Numbered from the stretch's first letter, positions 19,134 to 28,462 are shown. The stretch: DNA of 64,000 nucleotides from Thermoanaerobacter wiegelii Rt8.B1 (GCF_000147695.2 NC_015958.1:226501-290500); one strand, 5' to 3'. Notes: a model not told the origin generated them from the sequence alone. A program made the numbers and translations.

Positions 19134-20102
19134 ATGGATATTCAATATATTAACTTGACAGAGGGAAGGGCAGAAGAAATATTTTTTCTTTGGAATAAAG
19201 AAATAGGCGATAATTTTCCCATGAGAAAAGAGTTATTGCGACAAAATACTTTTGAAGATGTAACTGTACTTTTAGAAGGGTCATGGATTGCCATTGATAC
19301 AAAAAACGACAGGACAGTAGGCTTTATAGTATCGAAGATATGGAAAGAAGATATGGAATGTTTAAAAATCCAAAAAGGTGTTGGACATATTCAAGTTATT
19401 TTGGCTGATCACGACTACAGAAATAAAGGAATTGGCAGCGAATTGTTAAAGAGGGCAGAAAAAGCTTTAAATGAAGCAGCTGTTAAAACTGTATTATTAG
19501 GCCAAGATCCATGGCATTACTTTCCTGGCATACCTTCTGAGTTCGAAAAAACGAGGGAATGGTTTGAAAGACGAGGATACGTTAATTATGGGGAAGAGTA
19601 CGATATGTATTGTGATTTAACTAAGAAAAATGAAGTGATATTACCAGATTTACTAGATGTTAAATTTAAACTGTTAGATTTGGCAGAAAAAGATAAATTT
19701 CTTTCATTTTTAAAAAAGAATTTTCCAGGTCGGTGGGAATATGAGGCTATACATTATTTCAAACGAGGAGGTGAAGGGCGGGAATTTGTTGTAGCTGAGA
19801 AAAACGGCGAAATAATAGGTTTTTGTAGAATTAATGACATTAATTCTCCTTTTATTGCGCAAAATGTGTATTGGGCTCCTTTATTTAACCAAGAGCTAGG
19901 AGGTATAGGACCCTTAGGTATTGATAAAAAGGAGAGAGGAAAAGGATTGGGGTTGGCAATTGTTCAGGCTGGCATGTACTTTTTGTATAATAGAGGAATT
20001 AGAAATGTGGTGATAGATTGGACTGAATTGGTTGACTTTTATTCAAGATTGGAGTGCAAAATTTGGAAAAAATACACAGTATATAAAAAAGAATTGAAAT
20101 AA
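19134..20102 (+). CDS. protein with two GNAT acetyltransferase domains
   Basis: A 322-residue protein with tandem GNAT folds. The first has an acetyl-CoA loop in HDYRNKGIGSELLKRA (about residue 98), the second DKKERGKGLGLAIVQAG (about residue 265). It lies between nagZ and nagA with short gaps (41 and 35 bases) and the same strand, so it is likely part of a wall-sugar recycling operon. It may acetylate a glucosamine or muropeptide product, but substrate and activity of each half are unknown. Confidence 0.85.
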   Translation: MDIQYINLTEGRAEEIFFLWNKEIGDNFPMRKELLRQNTFEDVTVLLEGSWIAIDTKNDRTVGFIVSKIWKEDMECLKIQKGVGHIQVILADHDYRNKGIGSELLKRAEKALNEAAVKTVLLGQDPWHYFPGIPSEFEKTREWFERRGYVNYGEEYDMYCDLTKKNEVILPDLLDVKFKLLDLAEKDKFLSFLKKNFPGRWEYEAIHYFKRGGEGREFVVAEKNGEIIGFCRINDINSPFIAQNVYWAPLFNQELGGIGPLGIDKKERGKGLGLAIVQAGMYFLYNRGIRNVVIDWTELVDFYSRLECKIWKKYTVYKKELK

Positions 20103-20137
20103 GAGAGGCAAGTTTTTATTGAAAGGAAGTGATTTCT

Positions 20138-21286
20138 ATGAAAAGCATTTTATTAAAACATGGGGAAATATATACACATGATGAGATAATTTATAATGGT
20201 GATTTATTAATTTCTAAAGGGAAAATTTTAGAGATGGGTAAAAATTTAAGTACTAATGATGCAGAGGTAATTGATGTAGAAGGCAAAAAAATAGTGCCTG
20301 GCTTTATAGACATACATATTCACGGCGGTGTTGGACATGATACAATGGATGCTAATTATGAAGCATTAAATGCTATTTCGATTCACCTTGCAAAGCATGG
20401 AGTTACTTCTTTTTGCGCTACTACAATGACAATGGATAAAAATTATATCTTAAATGCATTAAAAAACATAGATGAGACGATGAAAAAGAAGACGGCTGGA
20501 GCACAAATTTTAGGGGCATATGTTGAGGGACCTTTTATAAGCAAAGAACACAAAGGAGCACAGGATGAAAAATATATAATACCACCTGATAAAAACTTAT
20601 TTGACGAATTCTTGGAAATAGCGGGAGGTAACATTAAAGTAATCGCATTAGCACCTGAAAAAGACCCGGATGGAAGCTTTGTAGAACATGTCACTAAAAA
20701 GGGTGTAAAAGTATCCTTGGGACATACAAATGCCACTTATGAGGAGATGAAAAATGGAGTAGATCATGGTGCTACAATTGCAGTTCACACTTATAATGGC
20801 ATGAAAGGGCTACATCATAGGGAACCTGGTGCATTAGGGGAAGTATTTTTAGACGACAGAATATACAGTGAAATAATTGTAGATTTTATACACACACACC
20901 CTGCTTCAGTAAAGCTTTTGATTAAGATAAAAGGGACGGATAAAGTGATACTTATAACAGATGCAATGTCTGCTTGCGGATTGGGAGACGGAGAATATAA
21001 ACTTGGAGGGCAAAAGGTATTTGTAAAAAATGGAGAAGCAAGATTAGAAAGTGGTTCATTAGCAGGAAGTACTTTGACGTTAGATAAAGCTGTAAAGAAT
21101 ATTACTTCTCTTGGAGTACCACTTTTTGAAGCCTGCAAGATGGCCTCTTTAAATCCTGCAAAAGCAATTGGAGTAGATGATAGAAAAGGGAGCATAGAAG
21201 TTGGCAAAGATGCAGATATAGTTGTGCTAAACAATGATTTGACTGTTTATATGACAATAATAGAGGGAAAGGTTTTCAAAGAGTAA
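20138..21286 (+). CDS. nagA: N-acetylglucosamine-6-phosphate deacetylase
   Basis: A 382-residue amidohydrolase-fold enzyme producing glucosamine-6-phosphate and acetate. The metal-site motif GFIDIHIHGGVGHD, the ligand Glu in YVEGPFIS, His in SLGHTNATY and HTYNGMKGLHHREPG, and catalytic Asp in LITDAMSACG are present. A GTG at 20129 could extend the frame, but AAAGGAAGTGAT (20122-20133) is the ribosome binding site for ATG 20138. It closes the nagZ-GNAT-nagA unit. In the pathway it would act after a GlcNAc kinase that is not in this window. Confidence 0.95.
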   Translation: MKSILLKHGEIYTHDEIIYNGDLLISKGKILEMGKNLSTNDAEVIDVEGKKIVPGFIDIHIHGGVGHDTMDANYEALNAISIHLAKHGVTSFCATTMTMDKNYILNALKNIDETMKKKTAGAQILGAYVEGPFISKEHKGAQDEKYIIPPDKNLFDEFLEIAGGNIKVIALAPEKDPDGSFVEHVTKKGVKVSLGHTNATYEEMKNGVDHGATIAVHTYNGMKGLHHREPGALGEVFLDDRIYSEIIVDFIHTHPASVKLLIKIKGTDKVILITDAMSACGLGDGEYKLGGQKVFVKNGEARLESGSLAGSTLTLDKAVKNITSLGVPLFEACKMASLNPAKAIGVDDRKGSIEVGKDADIVVLNNDLTVYMTIIEGKVFKE

Positions 21287-21374
21287 AGTAAATTAATTTT
21301 ATCAAAAAGTAGTGAGAAACATTTTTTAAAAATTTAACACATGGAAAGATTTTTTGAAATAATATTTTAAATCT

Positions 21375-21420
21375 AATTTGCCCCAGTTTTTTACTAAAAG
21401 TAGGGGCAAATTTTTATTTT
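21375..21420 (+). terminator. terminator after nagA
   Basis: AATTTGCCCC (21375-21384) pairs with GGGGCAAATT (21403-21412), 18-base loop, followed by TTTATTTTT. The rest of 21287-21542 is AT-rich with nothing else recognised. Confidence 0.85.
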
Positions 21421-21542
21421 TAATGATTTGCTATCTCAATTTGTTTGACTGAATTAATTTATTTTTTTATAATTTTTTATAGACTTAAATACTGGTAAAG
21501 TAATGAATGATGTATTTTATTTTTAAAGAGAGGAGTTTTTTA

Positions 21543-21995
21543 ATGAAACTTGATGAATTGGACTTTGAAATAATGAGAATTCTGCAAACGGATGGAAGAA
21601 AATCATTTAGAGAAATCGCACATATACTTGGAAAGCCAGAGAGTACTATACGATTAAGGTATAATCAGCTGGTTGCAAATAATATCTTGCGTGTTGTTGC
21701 TATTCCCGACCCCAAACAGGTTGGTTTTGAAGTAATGGCTATTCTTTGTTTAAAGGTGGACGTAGTTTATTTGCAAGAGGTTGCAGAAACACTTGCTAAG
21801 GTAGAAGAAGTAAGGTTTATAGCCTATACATCAGGAAGGTATGACCTTATAGTGGAAATATATATGAAGTCCAATGATGATTTGATAAAATTTATGACAG
21901 GGTTTTTGCCACAGATTAAAGGAATTAAAGAATGTGACCTGTCGATTGAACTTAAACTTTTTAAAGATACGTATAATTGGATGAATAAAGCTTAA
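21543..21995 (+). CDS. Lrp/AsnC-family transcriptional regulator
   Basis: A 150-residue regulator. The N-terminal helix-turn-helix (DELDFEIMRILQTDGRKSFR, then EIAHILGKPESTIRLRYNQL) is followed by the AsnC/RAM ligand domain with its GRYDLIVEI strand. The frame opens upstream at 21507, but GAGAGGAG (21529-21536) points to ATG 21543, which gives the family-typical start. It stands directly upstream of the peptide transporter and may act on the palindromes there. A terminator separates them. Confidence 0.9.
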   Translation: MKLDELDFEIMRILQTDGRKSFREIAHILGKPESTIRLRYNQLVANNILRVVAIPDPKQVGFEVMAILCLKVDVVYLQEVAETLAKVEEVRFIAYTSGRYDLIVEIYMKSNDDLIKFMTGFLPQIKGIKECDLSIELKLFKDTYNWMNKA

Positions 21996-22015
21996 AAGAA
22001 TAATAACATTTTACG

Positions 22016-22050
22016 GGCATGGTTTAAAAATTAACCATGCTTTTATTTTT
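22016..22050 (+). terminator. terminator after the Lrp-type regulator
   Basis: GCATGGTT (22017-22024) and AACCATGC (22033-22040) with loop TAAAAATT, followed by TTTTATTTTT. Confidence 0.85.
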
Positions 22051-22086
22051 AAATATTTTGATAAATAATTGACTTTTAAATATTTA

Positions 22087-22176
22087 TTGACAATTTTAAT
22101 TTAGTATGCTATATTAGCAATAATAAGAAAAAATATTGCTAATATAGCATGATTATAGTATTAGCAATATTTTTTT
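22087..22176 (+). promoter_or_regulatory. OPT gene promoter with three phased palindromes and a leader hairpin
   Basis: TTGACA (22087-22092), 17 bases, TATATT (22110-22115) form a near-consensus promoter. Three copies of the quasi-palindrome TATTnnnAATA lie at 22112-22122, 22134-22144 and 22159-22169, with centres 22 and 25 bases apart. The first overlaps the -10 box; copies 1 and 2 are part of a perfect 17-bp inverted repeat (22106-22122 with 22134-22150). Copies 2 and 3 also pair perfectly over 11 bp and are followed by seven T (22170-22176), giving a possible intrinsic terminator in the leader. The adjacent Lrp-type regulator is the obvious candidate to bind; that is inference. Confidence 0.7.
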
Positions 22177-22221
22177 AGTAAAAAATTTATCAAATTAAAA
22201 TTATAAAGGGGGAAAGTAGGA

Positions 22222-24105
22222 ATGCAAAAAGAAGATTTAAAAAATGAAGGAGGGTTTAAACCATATGTACCTGCTGATGTTTATTTACCAGAAATTACTC
22301 CCACATCAGTAATTTTAGGAGTAATATTAGTTATTATTTTTGGTGCTGCGAATGCTTATCTTGGTCTTAAAGTTGGTATGACAGTAAGTGCTTCAATTCC
22401 GGCAGCTGTTGTATCCATGTCGATATTAAAAGGAGTCTTAAGAAGAGGTACTATCTTAGAAAACAATATAGTTCAGACATTAGCTTCTGCTGGTGAAGCT
22501 GCCGCGGCAGGTGTGGTATTTAGTATACCAGCACTATATTTTCTTGATTATATTCCTTCCATGTTATTAATCTCATTAATAACTTTATTTGGTGGAATTT
22601 TAGGCGTAATTGGAATGGTTATCTACAGAAGATACTTAATTGTAGAGCAGCATGGAATCCTACCTTATCCTGAAGGTACGGCTTGCGCAGAAATTCTTAT
22701 TGCAGGTGACAAGGGTGGAGTATCTGCAAAAATGGTGTTTAAAGGTGGTATAATAGCTGCAATATATAGATTTGTGCAATCTGGTCTTGGCCTTTTCCCT
22801 GATGTTATTGAGACATCGATTCCAAAACTTCCTGGTGGGGTTATAGGGGGAAATGTTCTTCCAGCTTTAGTAGGGGTAGGTTATTTGATTGGTTACAGGG
22901 TATCGGCAATAATTTTGGCAGGTGGTTTATTAGCATGGTTGGTAATTATTCCTCTTTTCAGTTTTATAGGTACTTATGTAAATACACCGATATTTCCTTC
23001 TCAAACTCCTCTTTCTCAATTAGATGCATGGGGAATGTGGGCAGACTATATTCAATATATTGGCGCGGGAGCATTAACAGTAGGTGGGTTATTTGAATTT
23101 TTTAAGGCACTTCCTGTAGTAAAAGACGCCATTTTGAGTTCTTTTTCTAAGATAAAAGCAAATGGCTCACAGAAAATTTTGCGCACAGAAATGGATATTC
23201 CTTTTCCTTATATAGTTATTACTTTTCTGGCAATAGTAGTATTAATTGCATTAATACCTCAAATGGAAATGAATATAATGGGAGCTTTTCTCACAGCATT
23301 ATTTGGGTTTTTGTTTGTTTCTATTTCTTCAAGAATAGTAGGGGTTGTAGGGAGTTCTTCAAATCCAGTATCTGGAATGACGATTGCGACTATATTTATC
23401 AGTGCTATTGTTATGAAATCAATAGGCTATACTGGAATTAAGGGAATGGTTACAACAGTTGTAATAGGTGCTATTGTAACAGTTGCGGCTGCTATTGCAG
23501 GTGATACGTCTCAAGATTTAAAAACAGGATACATTGTAGGTGCAACTCCAAGAGCTCAACAGATTATAATGATTCCTGGAATTCTAATTTTTGCTGGTAT
23601 GTCAGGTTTTGTTTTGACATTACTTAATAATGCATATCATATTGGCAGCAGTGAACTACCATCACCAGCAACGGCGGTAATTGCTGTATTGGTTAAAGGC
23701 GTATTTGCCGGTAATTTACCTTGGGGACTTCTTCTTATTGGTGCAGCAATAGGAATAATTGTAGAACTTATGGGCATTGCGTCTTTGCCATTTGCCATAG
23801 GGCTATATCTACCAGTACATTTATCAGTTCCAATATTTATTGGCGGATTTGTAAGAAACATTGTAGAAAAATATAGAAGTAATGGTGTTGAAAGTGGGAC
23901 TTTATATGCTTCAGGACTTGTTGCGGGAGATGCTTTGGTAGGGATTATCCTTGCATTGTTTACTACAGCGGGAATAGCTGATAAACTTGCAATAGCCAGT
24001 GGACTTTTGAACAATAATTTAGCATCATTATTAGCTTTGGTGCTTATCTTGATAATTGCTTACACGCTTTATACTAACTCAAGAAGTGATGAAGTATCAG
24101 AATAA
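22222..24105 (+). CDS. oligopeptide transporter, OPT family
   Basis: A 627-residue membrane protein with some 15 hydrophobic helices. OPT signatures are seen: GAANAYLGLKVGMTVSASIP near residue 35, the LPYPEGTACAEILIAG motif near residue 150, and a GxTxxQDLKTG-like stretch (GDTSQDLKTGYIVGATPRAQ) in the second half. The family takes up short peptides or metal chelates by proton symport. The DUF1028 gene follows after 24 bases. Neighbouring Lrp regulators and an aminotransferase favour peptides as substrate. Ribosome binding site AAAGGGGGAAAG. Confidence 0.9.
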   Translation: MQKEDLKNEGGFKPYVPADVYLPEITPTSVILGVILVIIFGAANAYLGLKVGMTVSASIPAAVVSMSILKGVLRRGTILENNIVQTLASAGEAAAAGVVFSIPALYFLDYIPSMLLISLITLFGGILGVIGMVIYRRYLIVEQHGILPYPEGTACAEILIAGDKGGVSAKMVFKGGIIAAIYRFVQSGLGLFPDVIETSIPKLPGGVIGGNVLPALVGVGYLIGYRVSAIILAGGLLAWLVIIPLFSFIGTYVNTPIFPSQTPLSQLDAWGMWADYIQYIGAGALTVGGLFEFFKALPVVKDAILSSFSKIKANGSQKILRTEMDIPFPYIVITFLAIVVLIALIPQMEMNIMGAFLTALFGFLFVSISSRIVGVVGSSSNPVSGMTIATIFISAIVMKSIGYTGIKGMVTTVVIGAIVTVAAAIAGDTSQDLKTGYIVGATPRAQQIIMIPGILIFAGMSGFVLTLLNNAYHIGSSELPSPATAVIAVLVKGVFAGNLPWGLLLIGAAIGIIVELMGIASLPFAIGLYLPVHLSVPIFIGGFVRNIVEKYRSNGVESGTLYASGLVAGDALVGIILALFTTAGIADKLAIASGLLNNNLASLLALVLILIIAYTLYTNSRSDEVSE

Positions 24106-24129
24106 TATTAAGAAGGGAGAGATTGATTT

Positions 24130-25002
24130 ATGAAAAGAATTGCGACTTTTTCTATAGTGGCTCGGGACCCTGAAACGGGTGAATTAGGTGTAGCGGTCCA
24201 ATCTAAATTCCTTGCAGTGGGGTCTGCAGTTGGTTGGGCAAAAGCTGGGGTTGGAGCTATAGCGACTCAGGCTTTAGCCAATCTTGATTTTGGAGAATTA
24301 GGAATAAAACTTCTTGAGAAAGGGTATTCTGCACAGCAGGTTCTTGATGCATTACTGGCGCTAGACCCCGATAGGGAAGATAGACAAGTAGGCATAGTTG
24401 ATGCCAAAGGTAATTCTGCCGCTTTTACAGGGAAAAGGTGTTTTGATTGGGCAGGACATATTACAGGAGAGAATTTTTCTTGTCAGGGTAATATTTTAGT
24501 AAGTGAGGATACTGTAAAAGCTCTTGCTGAGACTTTTGTTAATACGAATGGAACTCTTGCGCGAAGATTGGTTGCTGCTTTAGATGCGGCTCAGAAGGCC
24601 GGTGGTGACAGGAGAGGCAGACAATCGGCATCGTTACTTATTGTCAAAGAAAAGGGAAGCTATGGGGGATATAATGACAGGTATATAGACTTAAGAGTTG
24701 ACGATGATCCGGATCCGATTGGCAAGTTATCTCATCTATTAGACTTACATGAATTGTACTTTAATAAAACTAAACCGGAAGAGATGGTAATGGTAGATGA
24801 AAAGTTAGCTACTGAAATCCAACAAGCCCTTAAGAAATTGGGGTATTACAAGGGAGAAATAACAGGAGAATATGATGAAGCTACAAAAATGGCTTATAAA
24901 GATTTTTGCGGTTGGGAAAACTTTGAAGAAAGAATTTGTGAAGGTGATGTTGTAGATATAAATGTCTTAAACTATTTGAGAGAAAAAGTAAAGGATAGCT
25001 AA
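24130..25002 (+). CDS. DUF1028 protein with C-terminal peptidoglycan-binding-like domain
   Basis: A 290-residue protein. Residues 1-210 are DUF1028, with the conserved start TFSIVARDPETGELGVAVQS and the internal GGDRRGRQSASLLIV; the fold is thought to be of the Ntn-hydrolase type, which would fit a hydrolase for peptides or related amides, though the reaction is unproven. Residues 225-290 (EIQQALKKLGYYKGEITGEY) look like a PG_binding_1 module. No signal peptide is visible. It is co-transcribed with the OPT transporter, suggesting it processes imported peptides. A strong bidirectional terminator follows. Confidence 0.85.
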   Translation: MKRIATFSIVARDPETGELGVAVQSKFLAVGSAVGWAKAGVGAIATQALANLDFGELGIKLLEKGYSAQQVLDALLALDPDREDRQVGIVDAKGNSAAFTGKRCFDWAGHITGENFSCQGNILVSEDTVKALAETFVNTNGTLARRLVAALDAAQKAGGDRRGRQSASLLIVKEKGSYGGYNDRYIDLRVDDDPDPIGKLSHLLDLHELYFNKTKPEEMVMVDEKLATEIQQALKKLGYYKGEITGEYDEATKMAYKDFCGWENFEERICEGDVVDINVLNYLREKVKDS

Positions 25003-25011
25003 AGATGGTTT

Positions 25012-25060
25012 AAAAACCTCTCAGGCTGTTAATAAAATCTATACAGCTTGAGAGGTTTTT
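25012..25060. terminator. bidirectional terminator between DUF1028 and aminotransferase genes
   Basis: An 18-bp stem, AAAAACCTCTCAGGCTGT (25012-25029) with ACAGCTTGAGAGGTTTTT (25043-25060), one G-U pair; the A-run and T-run at the two ends allow termination in both directions. Confidence 0.9.
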
Positions 25061-25079
25061 GAAATATATGATTTTACAT

Positions 25080-26246
25080 TTACAATATTTTCTTTACAAA
25101 ACTTTCTATTCTTTCAAGAGCTTTTGCTATTTTGTCAATGGAATAAGCGTATGAGACACGGATAAATCCTTCACCACTTGGGCCAAAAGCATCTCCCGGC
25201 ACAACAGCAACCTTTTCTTCTTTTAAAAGTTTTTCACAAAATTCCTGTGAAGTCATACCTGTCTTTTTTATCGATGGGAAAATATAAAAAGCTCCCTTTG
25301 GCTCGAAACAGTCAAGGCCCATCTCGCGAAATCCGTTTACAATAAATTTCCTTCTCTTGTCATATGTTTTTCTCATTTTTACTATATCTTCTTCACATTC
25401 ATATATACCCCTTATTGCAGCGTACTGTGCTGTAATTGGAGCGCATATAGTTGTATACTGATGGATTTTATTCATTGCTTCAATAAATCCGTGTTCTGCT
25501 GCAATGTATCCCAATCTCCAACCTGTCATGGCAAAAGCTTTAGAAAAACCGTTTATAAGTATAGTCCTTTCTTTCATGCCAGGCAAGGAGGCTATGCTTA
25601 CGTGTTTTCCTTCATAAGTTAATTCACTGTATATTTCATCAGAAATGACTAGCAAATCATTTTCAATTATTATGTCTATAATTTCTTCTAATTCTTCTTT
25701 TTTCATGATAGCACCTGTAGGGTTATTGGGGTAAGGAAGAATTAATACCTTTGTTTTTGAAGTTATTTTTGATTTTAGGTCGTCAGGGGTTAGTATGAAA
25801 TTGTTTTTTTCGTCGGTAGGAACAAATACAGGGATACCTCTTGTCAAAGTTACACAAGGGGCATATGATACATAGCTTGGTTCGGGGACTAGGACTTCGT
25901 CACCGTCGTTTAAAAGAGCTCTAAGAGCAAGGTCAATTGCTTCACTAGCACCAATAGTCACCATTATTTCTTTTTCTGGGTCATAGGTTAAATTATAATG
26001 AGTTTTTAAAAAATATGATATAGCAATTCTAAGTTCAAGAAGTCCTAAGTTTGAGGTGTATGTTGTACTACCTCTATCTAAGGCGTCAATGCCTTCTTTT
26101 CTTATTTTCCAAGGAGTTACAAAATCCGGTTCGCCAACTCCTAATGATATTATACCCTTTGAATTAGTCACAAGGTCAAAAAATTTTCTGATTCCGGATG
26201 GTGGAATACTTTTTACTACGTTGGATATGTATTTGTCTGTATTCAT
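25080..26246 (-). CDS. PLP-dependent aminotransferase, class I/II
   Basis: A 388-residue fold-type I aminotransferase. The PLP lysine lies in INGFSKAFAMTGWRLGY, the Asn-Pro-Thr-Gly motif in LPYPNNPTGA, and the start NTDKYISNVVKSIPPSGIRKFFD with GVGEPDF is typical of aspartate/aromatic-type enzymes. Its ATG overlaps the stop of the upstream Lrp-type gene by 4 bases (ATGA), so they are translationally coupled. Probable role in amino acid interconversion or catabolism, under that regulator. Exact substrate unknown. Confidence 0.92.
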   Translation of the reverse strand: MNTDKYISNVVKSIPPSGIRKFFDLVTNSKGIISLGVGEPDFVTPWKIRKEGIDALDRGSTTYTSNLGLLELRIAISYFLKTHYNLTYDPEKEIMVTIGASEAIDLALRALLNDGDEVLVPEPSYVSYAPCVTLTRGIPVFVPTDEKNNFILTPDDLKSKITSKTKVLILPYPNNPTGAIMKKEELEEIIDIIIENDLLVISDEIYSELTYEGKHVSIASLPGMKERTILINGFSKAFAMTGWRLGYIAAEHGFIEAMNKIHQYTTICAPITAQYAAIRGIYECEEDIVKMRKTYDKRRKFIVNGFREMGLDCFEPKGAFYIFPSIKKTGMTSQEFCEKLLKEEKVAVVPGDAFGPSGEGFIRVSYAYSIDKIAKALERIESFVKKIL

Positions 26247-26731
26247 GGTGTTATCACCAATCTTTTGTCGTCTTGTCCTTCTTCATAAAAAACTCCGTCT
26301 TTTTTATATCTTTTTAAAATAAAATGTGTGGTAGTGCTTAATACGCCATCAATAGGGGCAAGTCTTTCAGCGACAAAGAAGGCTATTTCTTTCATTGTTT
26401 TACCTTCTACTTCAACGGAAAGGTCATAAGTTCCCGAAATTAAAGATACAGATTTTACTTCCTCAAACTGACATATTCTTTCAGCTATTGCATTAAATCC
26501 ATGTCCTTGCTGGGGTGCTACTCTCACATCTATGAGGGCAGTTATGACTTCTCGGTCAGTTTTTTCCCAATCCACGAGAGCAGTGTATTTTAACAACACT
26601 TTTTTGTCCTCAAGACTTTTTATTGTGTTTTTGACTTCTTCTTCACTAAGCCCTGTAATTGTTGCAATTTGTTTTTCTGTAAGGCGACTGTTTTCGCACA
26701 AAAGGTCAAGGATTTCTATGGTTTTATCCAT
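26243..26731 (-). CDS. Lrp/AsnC-family transcriptional regulator
   Basis: A 162-residue regulator with a winged helix-turn-helix at the start (LTEKQIATITGLSEEEVKNT) and an AsnC ligand domain (VKSVSLISGTYDLSVEV). A consensus AGGAGGTG ribosome binding site precedes the ATG by 6 bases. It forms a two-gene operon with the aminotransferase. It differs clearly from the other Lrp-type protein at 21543, so they are separate family members rather than a recent duplication. Confidence 0.9.
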   Translation of the reverse strand: MDKTIEILDLLCENSRLTEKQIATITGLSEEEVKNTIKSLEDKKVLLKYTALVDWEKTDREVITALIDVRVAPQQGHGFNAIAERICQFEEVKSVSLISGTYDLSVEVEGKTMKEIAFFVAERLAPIDGVLSTTTHFILKRYKKDGVFYEEGQDDKRLVITP

Positions 26732-26799
26732 TTTTGCACCTCCTAAAAAAGTATTTTATGCACATTATAATACAAATATATGTATAATTCAATAATTTA

Positions 26800-28407
26800 A
26801 TAAATTGAGATAGTGTCAAGATACTGTAGGATTTTTTAAGACAACCCCTGAAACTTAGTTAATTTCAGCCTTCAGCTTATCATGCTTTTTATATAACTTG
26901 TGCATATTTTATTGCTCTTAAAACTCTGTATATTGGCGTCACTTTTCCCATATTCAAAACTGTAATATTATTTATTTTTTCATTTGTAGACGTTTTAACT
27001 CTCCTTACCGCCTCTTTTATTTGCTTCTTCGTTAATTTGTAGCTCCCTTCATTTATATTCTCTTTCTTACCCCATTCTATTTCTCTCAAATCTCCTCCAT
27101 TCTTGCTGAATACTCTTAATTTCGCCATTAACTTTAATCCTTCTCTACTCCATCCTAATGGATTCCTACTTAATCTAGAAGAAAATACATGACTTATATG
27201 CCCTTCTGCACTGCACCCTATTACATCTTTGTCTTTACTGTATATCTCTACTCCTTCCCAATTATTTAGTATGTACCTCTTCGCCTCTTTTACCTTCTCT
27301 TTTTCTCTCTCTTCCTTTGTTACCTTTATTAGTTCATTAAATACCTTCTTTAGTTCTTCTTTATCTCCTTCATTTATTGCTCTCCATATCTTATCCCTGT
27401 ATTTTGGCTCTTTCGATGTAGCTTTTAATACGTATTTGTTTAAATGATATCTGTCTAACACAAACCTTGATTTTACTATCCACTCTAATCCCTCTTTTAT
27501 CCACGGCGCTCCATCTCCTGCTATGTATATCTTCTCTATCTTCTCTTCCTTGTAATTTTCTTCTATGTAATTTGCTACATCTATCCATATGTCTTCAGCT
27601 TTCTCTCCTACGTATGCCTTGTAATACACATTTTTCAGTACGTTTCTTCCGTTTCTCTCTTCCCTCCCTTCATGTATGTACACCAATCGAGGTGTTTCAT
27701 CTCCACCCTCTTGTAAAGGTACATGGTCTTCATCTGCCTCTATGTATAATACCCTTACTTCTTTCTTCTCTTTTATTTCTCTCTTTACTTCTACTTCCCC
27801 TATTTCCCTTATTGCGTTTAATACCGTCTGTTTACTTAGCTCCTCTGGACATGCTTTTTTACTACTTCTTTCATATGATTCTTCTATCGCGTTTTCTACT
27901 AACTTTATCTTTACTCCCTTTTCTATCCTATCGTGCCGCCCTATCTCTAATGCATCATCCACCAAATATGTATATCTCCCATCCTGCCTAGATTTGTAAT
28001 ATGTCCTCTCATATTCAATATCTCCAAGAATTGTCGTTAACCTCTTTTTATCTTTTCTTTCTACTATCCATTTTTCTTTCCTTCTCTTGTCTTCTTTTAT
28101 TATCCTATCTAACTCTTCAATAATTGCTTCTATTACTTCACTACCTAGTTTGTCCGTGATTTCCTTTATTCTTGCTACAAGTCTTGTAATATCCATTCCT
28201 TCGTTTAATAAATCACCAAAAATTTCTATCACTTCTCTAGTGAAATTTAGAGCATTTTGTAGTATAATATCTTCAAAAATATATTTTTTCACAAGAGACA
28301 CCCCTTTCTGTGATGTTTTGTTTCCTATTTCTATTTTATCACAGGGGTTGTCTCTTGTTTTTTTCACTCAAAAAATCCTACGATAATTTTACACTATCAT
28401 AAATTGA
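26800..28407 (-). mobile_element. ISLre2-family insertion sequence, complete, 9-bp target duplication
   Basis: The element spans 26809-28398 (1590 bp). Its ends are 28-bp imperfect inverted repeats: outer sequence GATAGTGTCAAGATAC... at 26809-26836 and, on the minus strand, GATAGTGTAAAATTAT... at 28398-28371. Both share the inner block GTAGGATTTTT. The 9-base direct repeat ATAAATTGA flanks it at 26800-26808 and 28399-28407. One transposase gene on the minus strand fills it. It lies between the Lrp-type operon and feoA and interrupts no gene. A second copy starts at 62972 in the opposite orientation. Confidence 0.93.
26889..28292 (-). CDS. ISLre2-family (UPF0236) transposase
   Basis: A 467-residue transposase, intact. 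Candidate acidic triad residues are Asp in [11 protein letters not shown], Asp in [14 protein letters not shown] and Glu in CSAEGHISH. The frame extends to a GTG at 28367, but AAAGGGGTG just before the GTG at 28292 and the family-like start [17 protein letters not shown] favour 28292. The ribosome binding site and start codon lie within one arm of an inverted repeat (28291-28314 with 28338-28358) that could hide them in transcripts entering from outside. Confidence 0.9.
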   Translation of the reverse strand: MKKYIFEDIILQNALNFTREVIEIFGDLLNEGMDITRLVARIKEITDKLGSEVIEAIIEELDRIIKEDKRRKEKWIVERKDKKRLTTILGDIEYERTYYKSRQDGRYTYLVDDALEIGRHDRIEKGVKIKLVENAIEESYERSSKKACPEELSKQTVLNAIREIGEVEVKREIKEKKEVRVLYIEADEDHVPLQEGGDETPRLVYIHEGREERNGRNVLKNVYYKAYVGEKAEDIWIDVANYIEENYKEEKIEKIYIAGDGAPWIKEGLEWIVKSRFVLDRYHLNKYVLKATSKEPKYRDKIWRAINEGDKEELKKVFNELIKVTKEEREKEKVKEAKRYILNNWEGVEIYSKDKDVIGCSAEGHISHVFSSRLSRNPLGWSREGLKLMAKLRVFSKNGGDLREIEWGKKENINEGSYKLTKKQIKEAVRRVKTSTNEKINNITVLNMGKVTPIYRVLRAIKYAQVI

Positions 28408-28462
28408 AGTATAAAAAATCAAATAAAAAGGTTTGAAAATTAACGAATGTGTGAATTCTGAG

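Noticed and set aside
27467-27991. 174-residue open frame antisense to the transposase (and its copy at 63379-63903)
   Set aside because: Low-complexity Leu/Ser/Pro-rich translation produced by the complement of a Glu/Lys-rich gene; a shadow.
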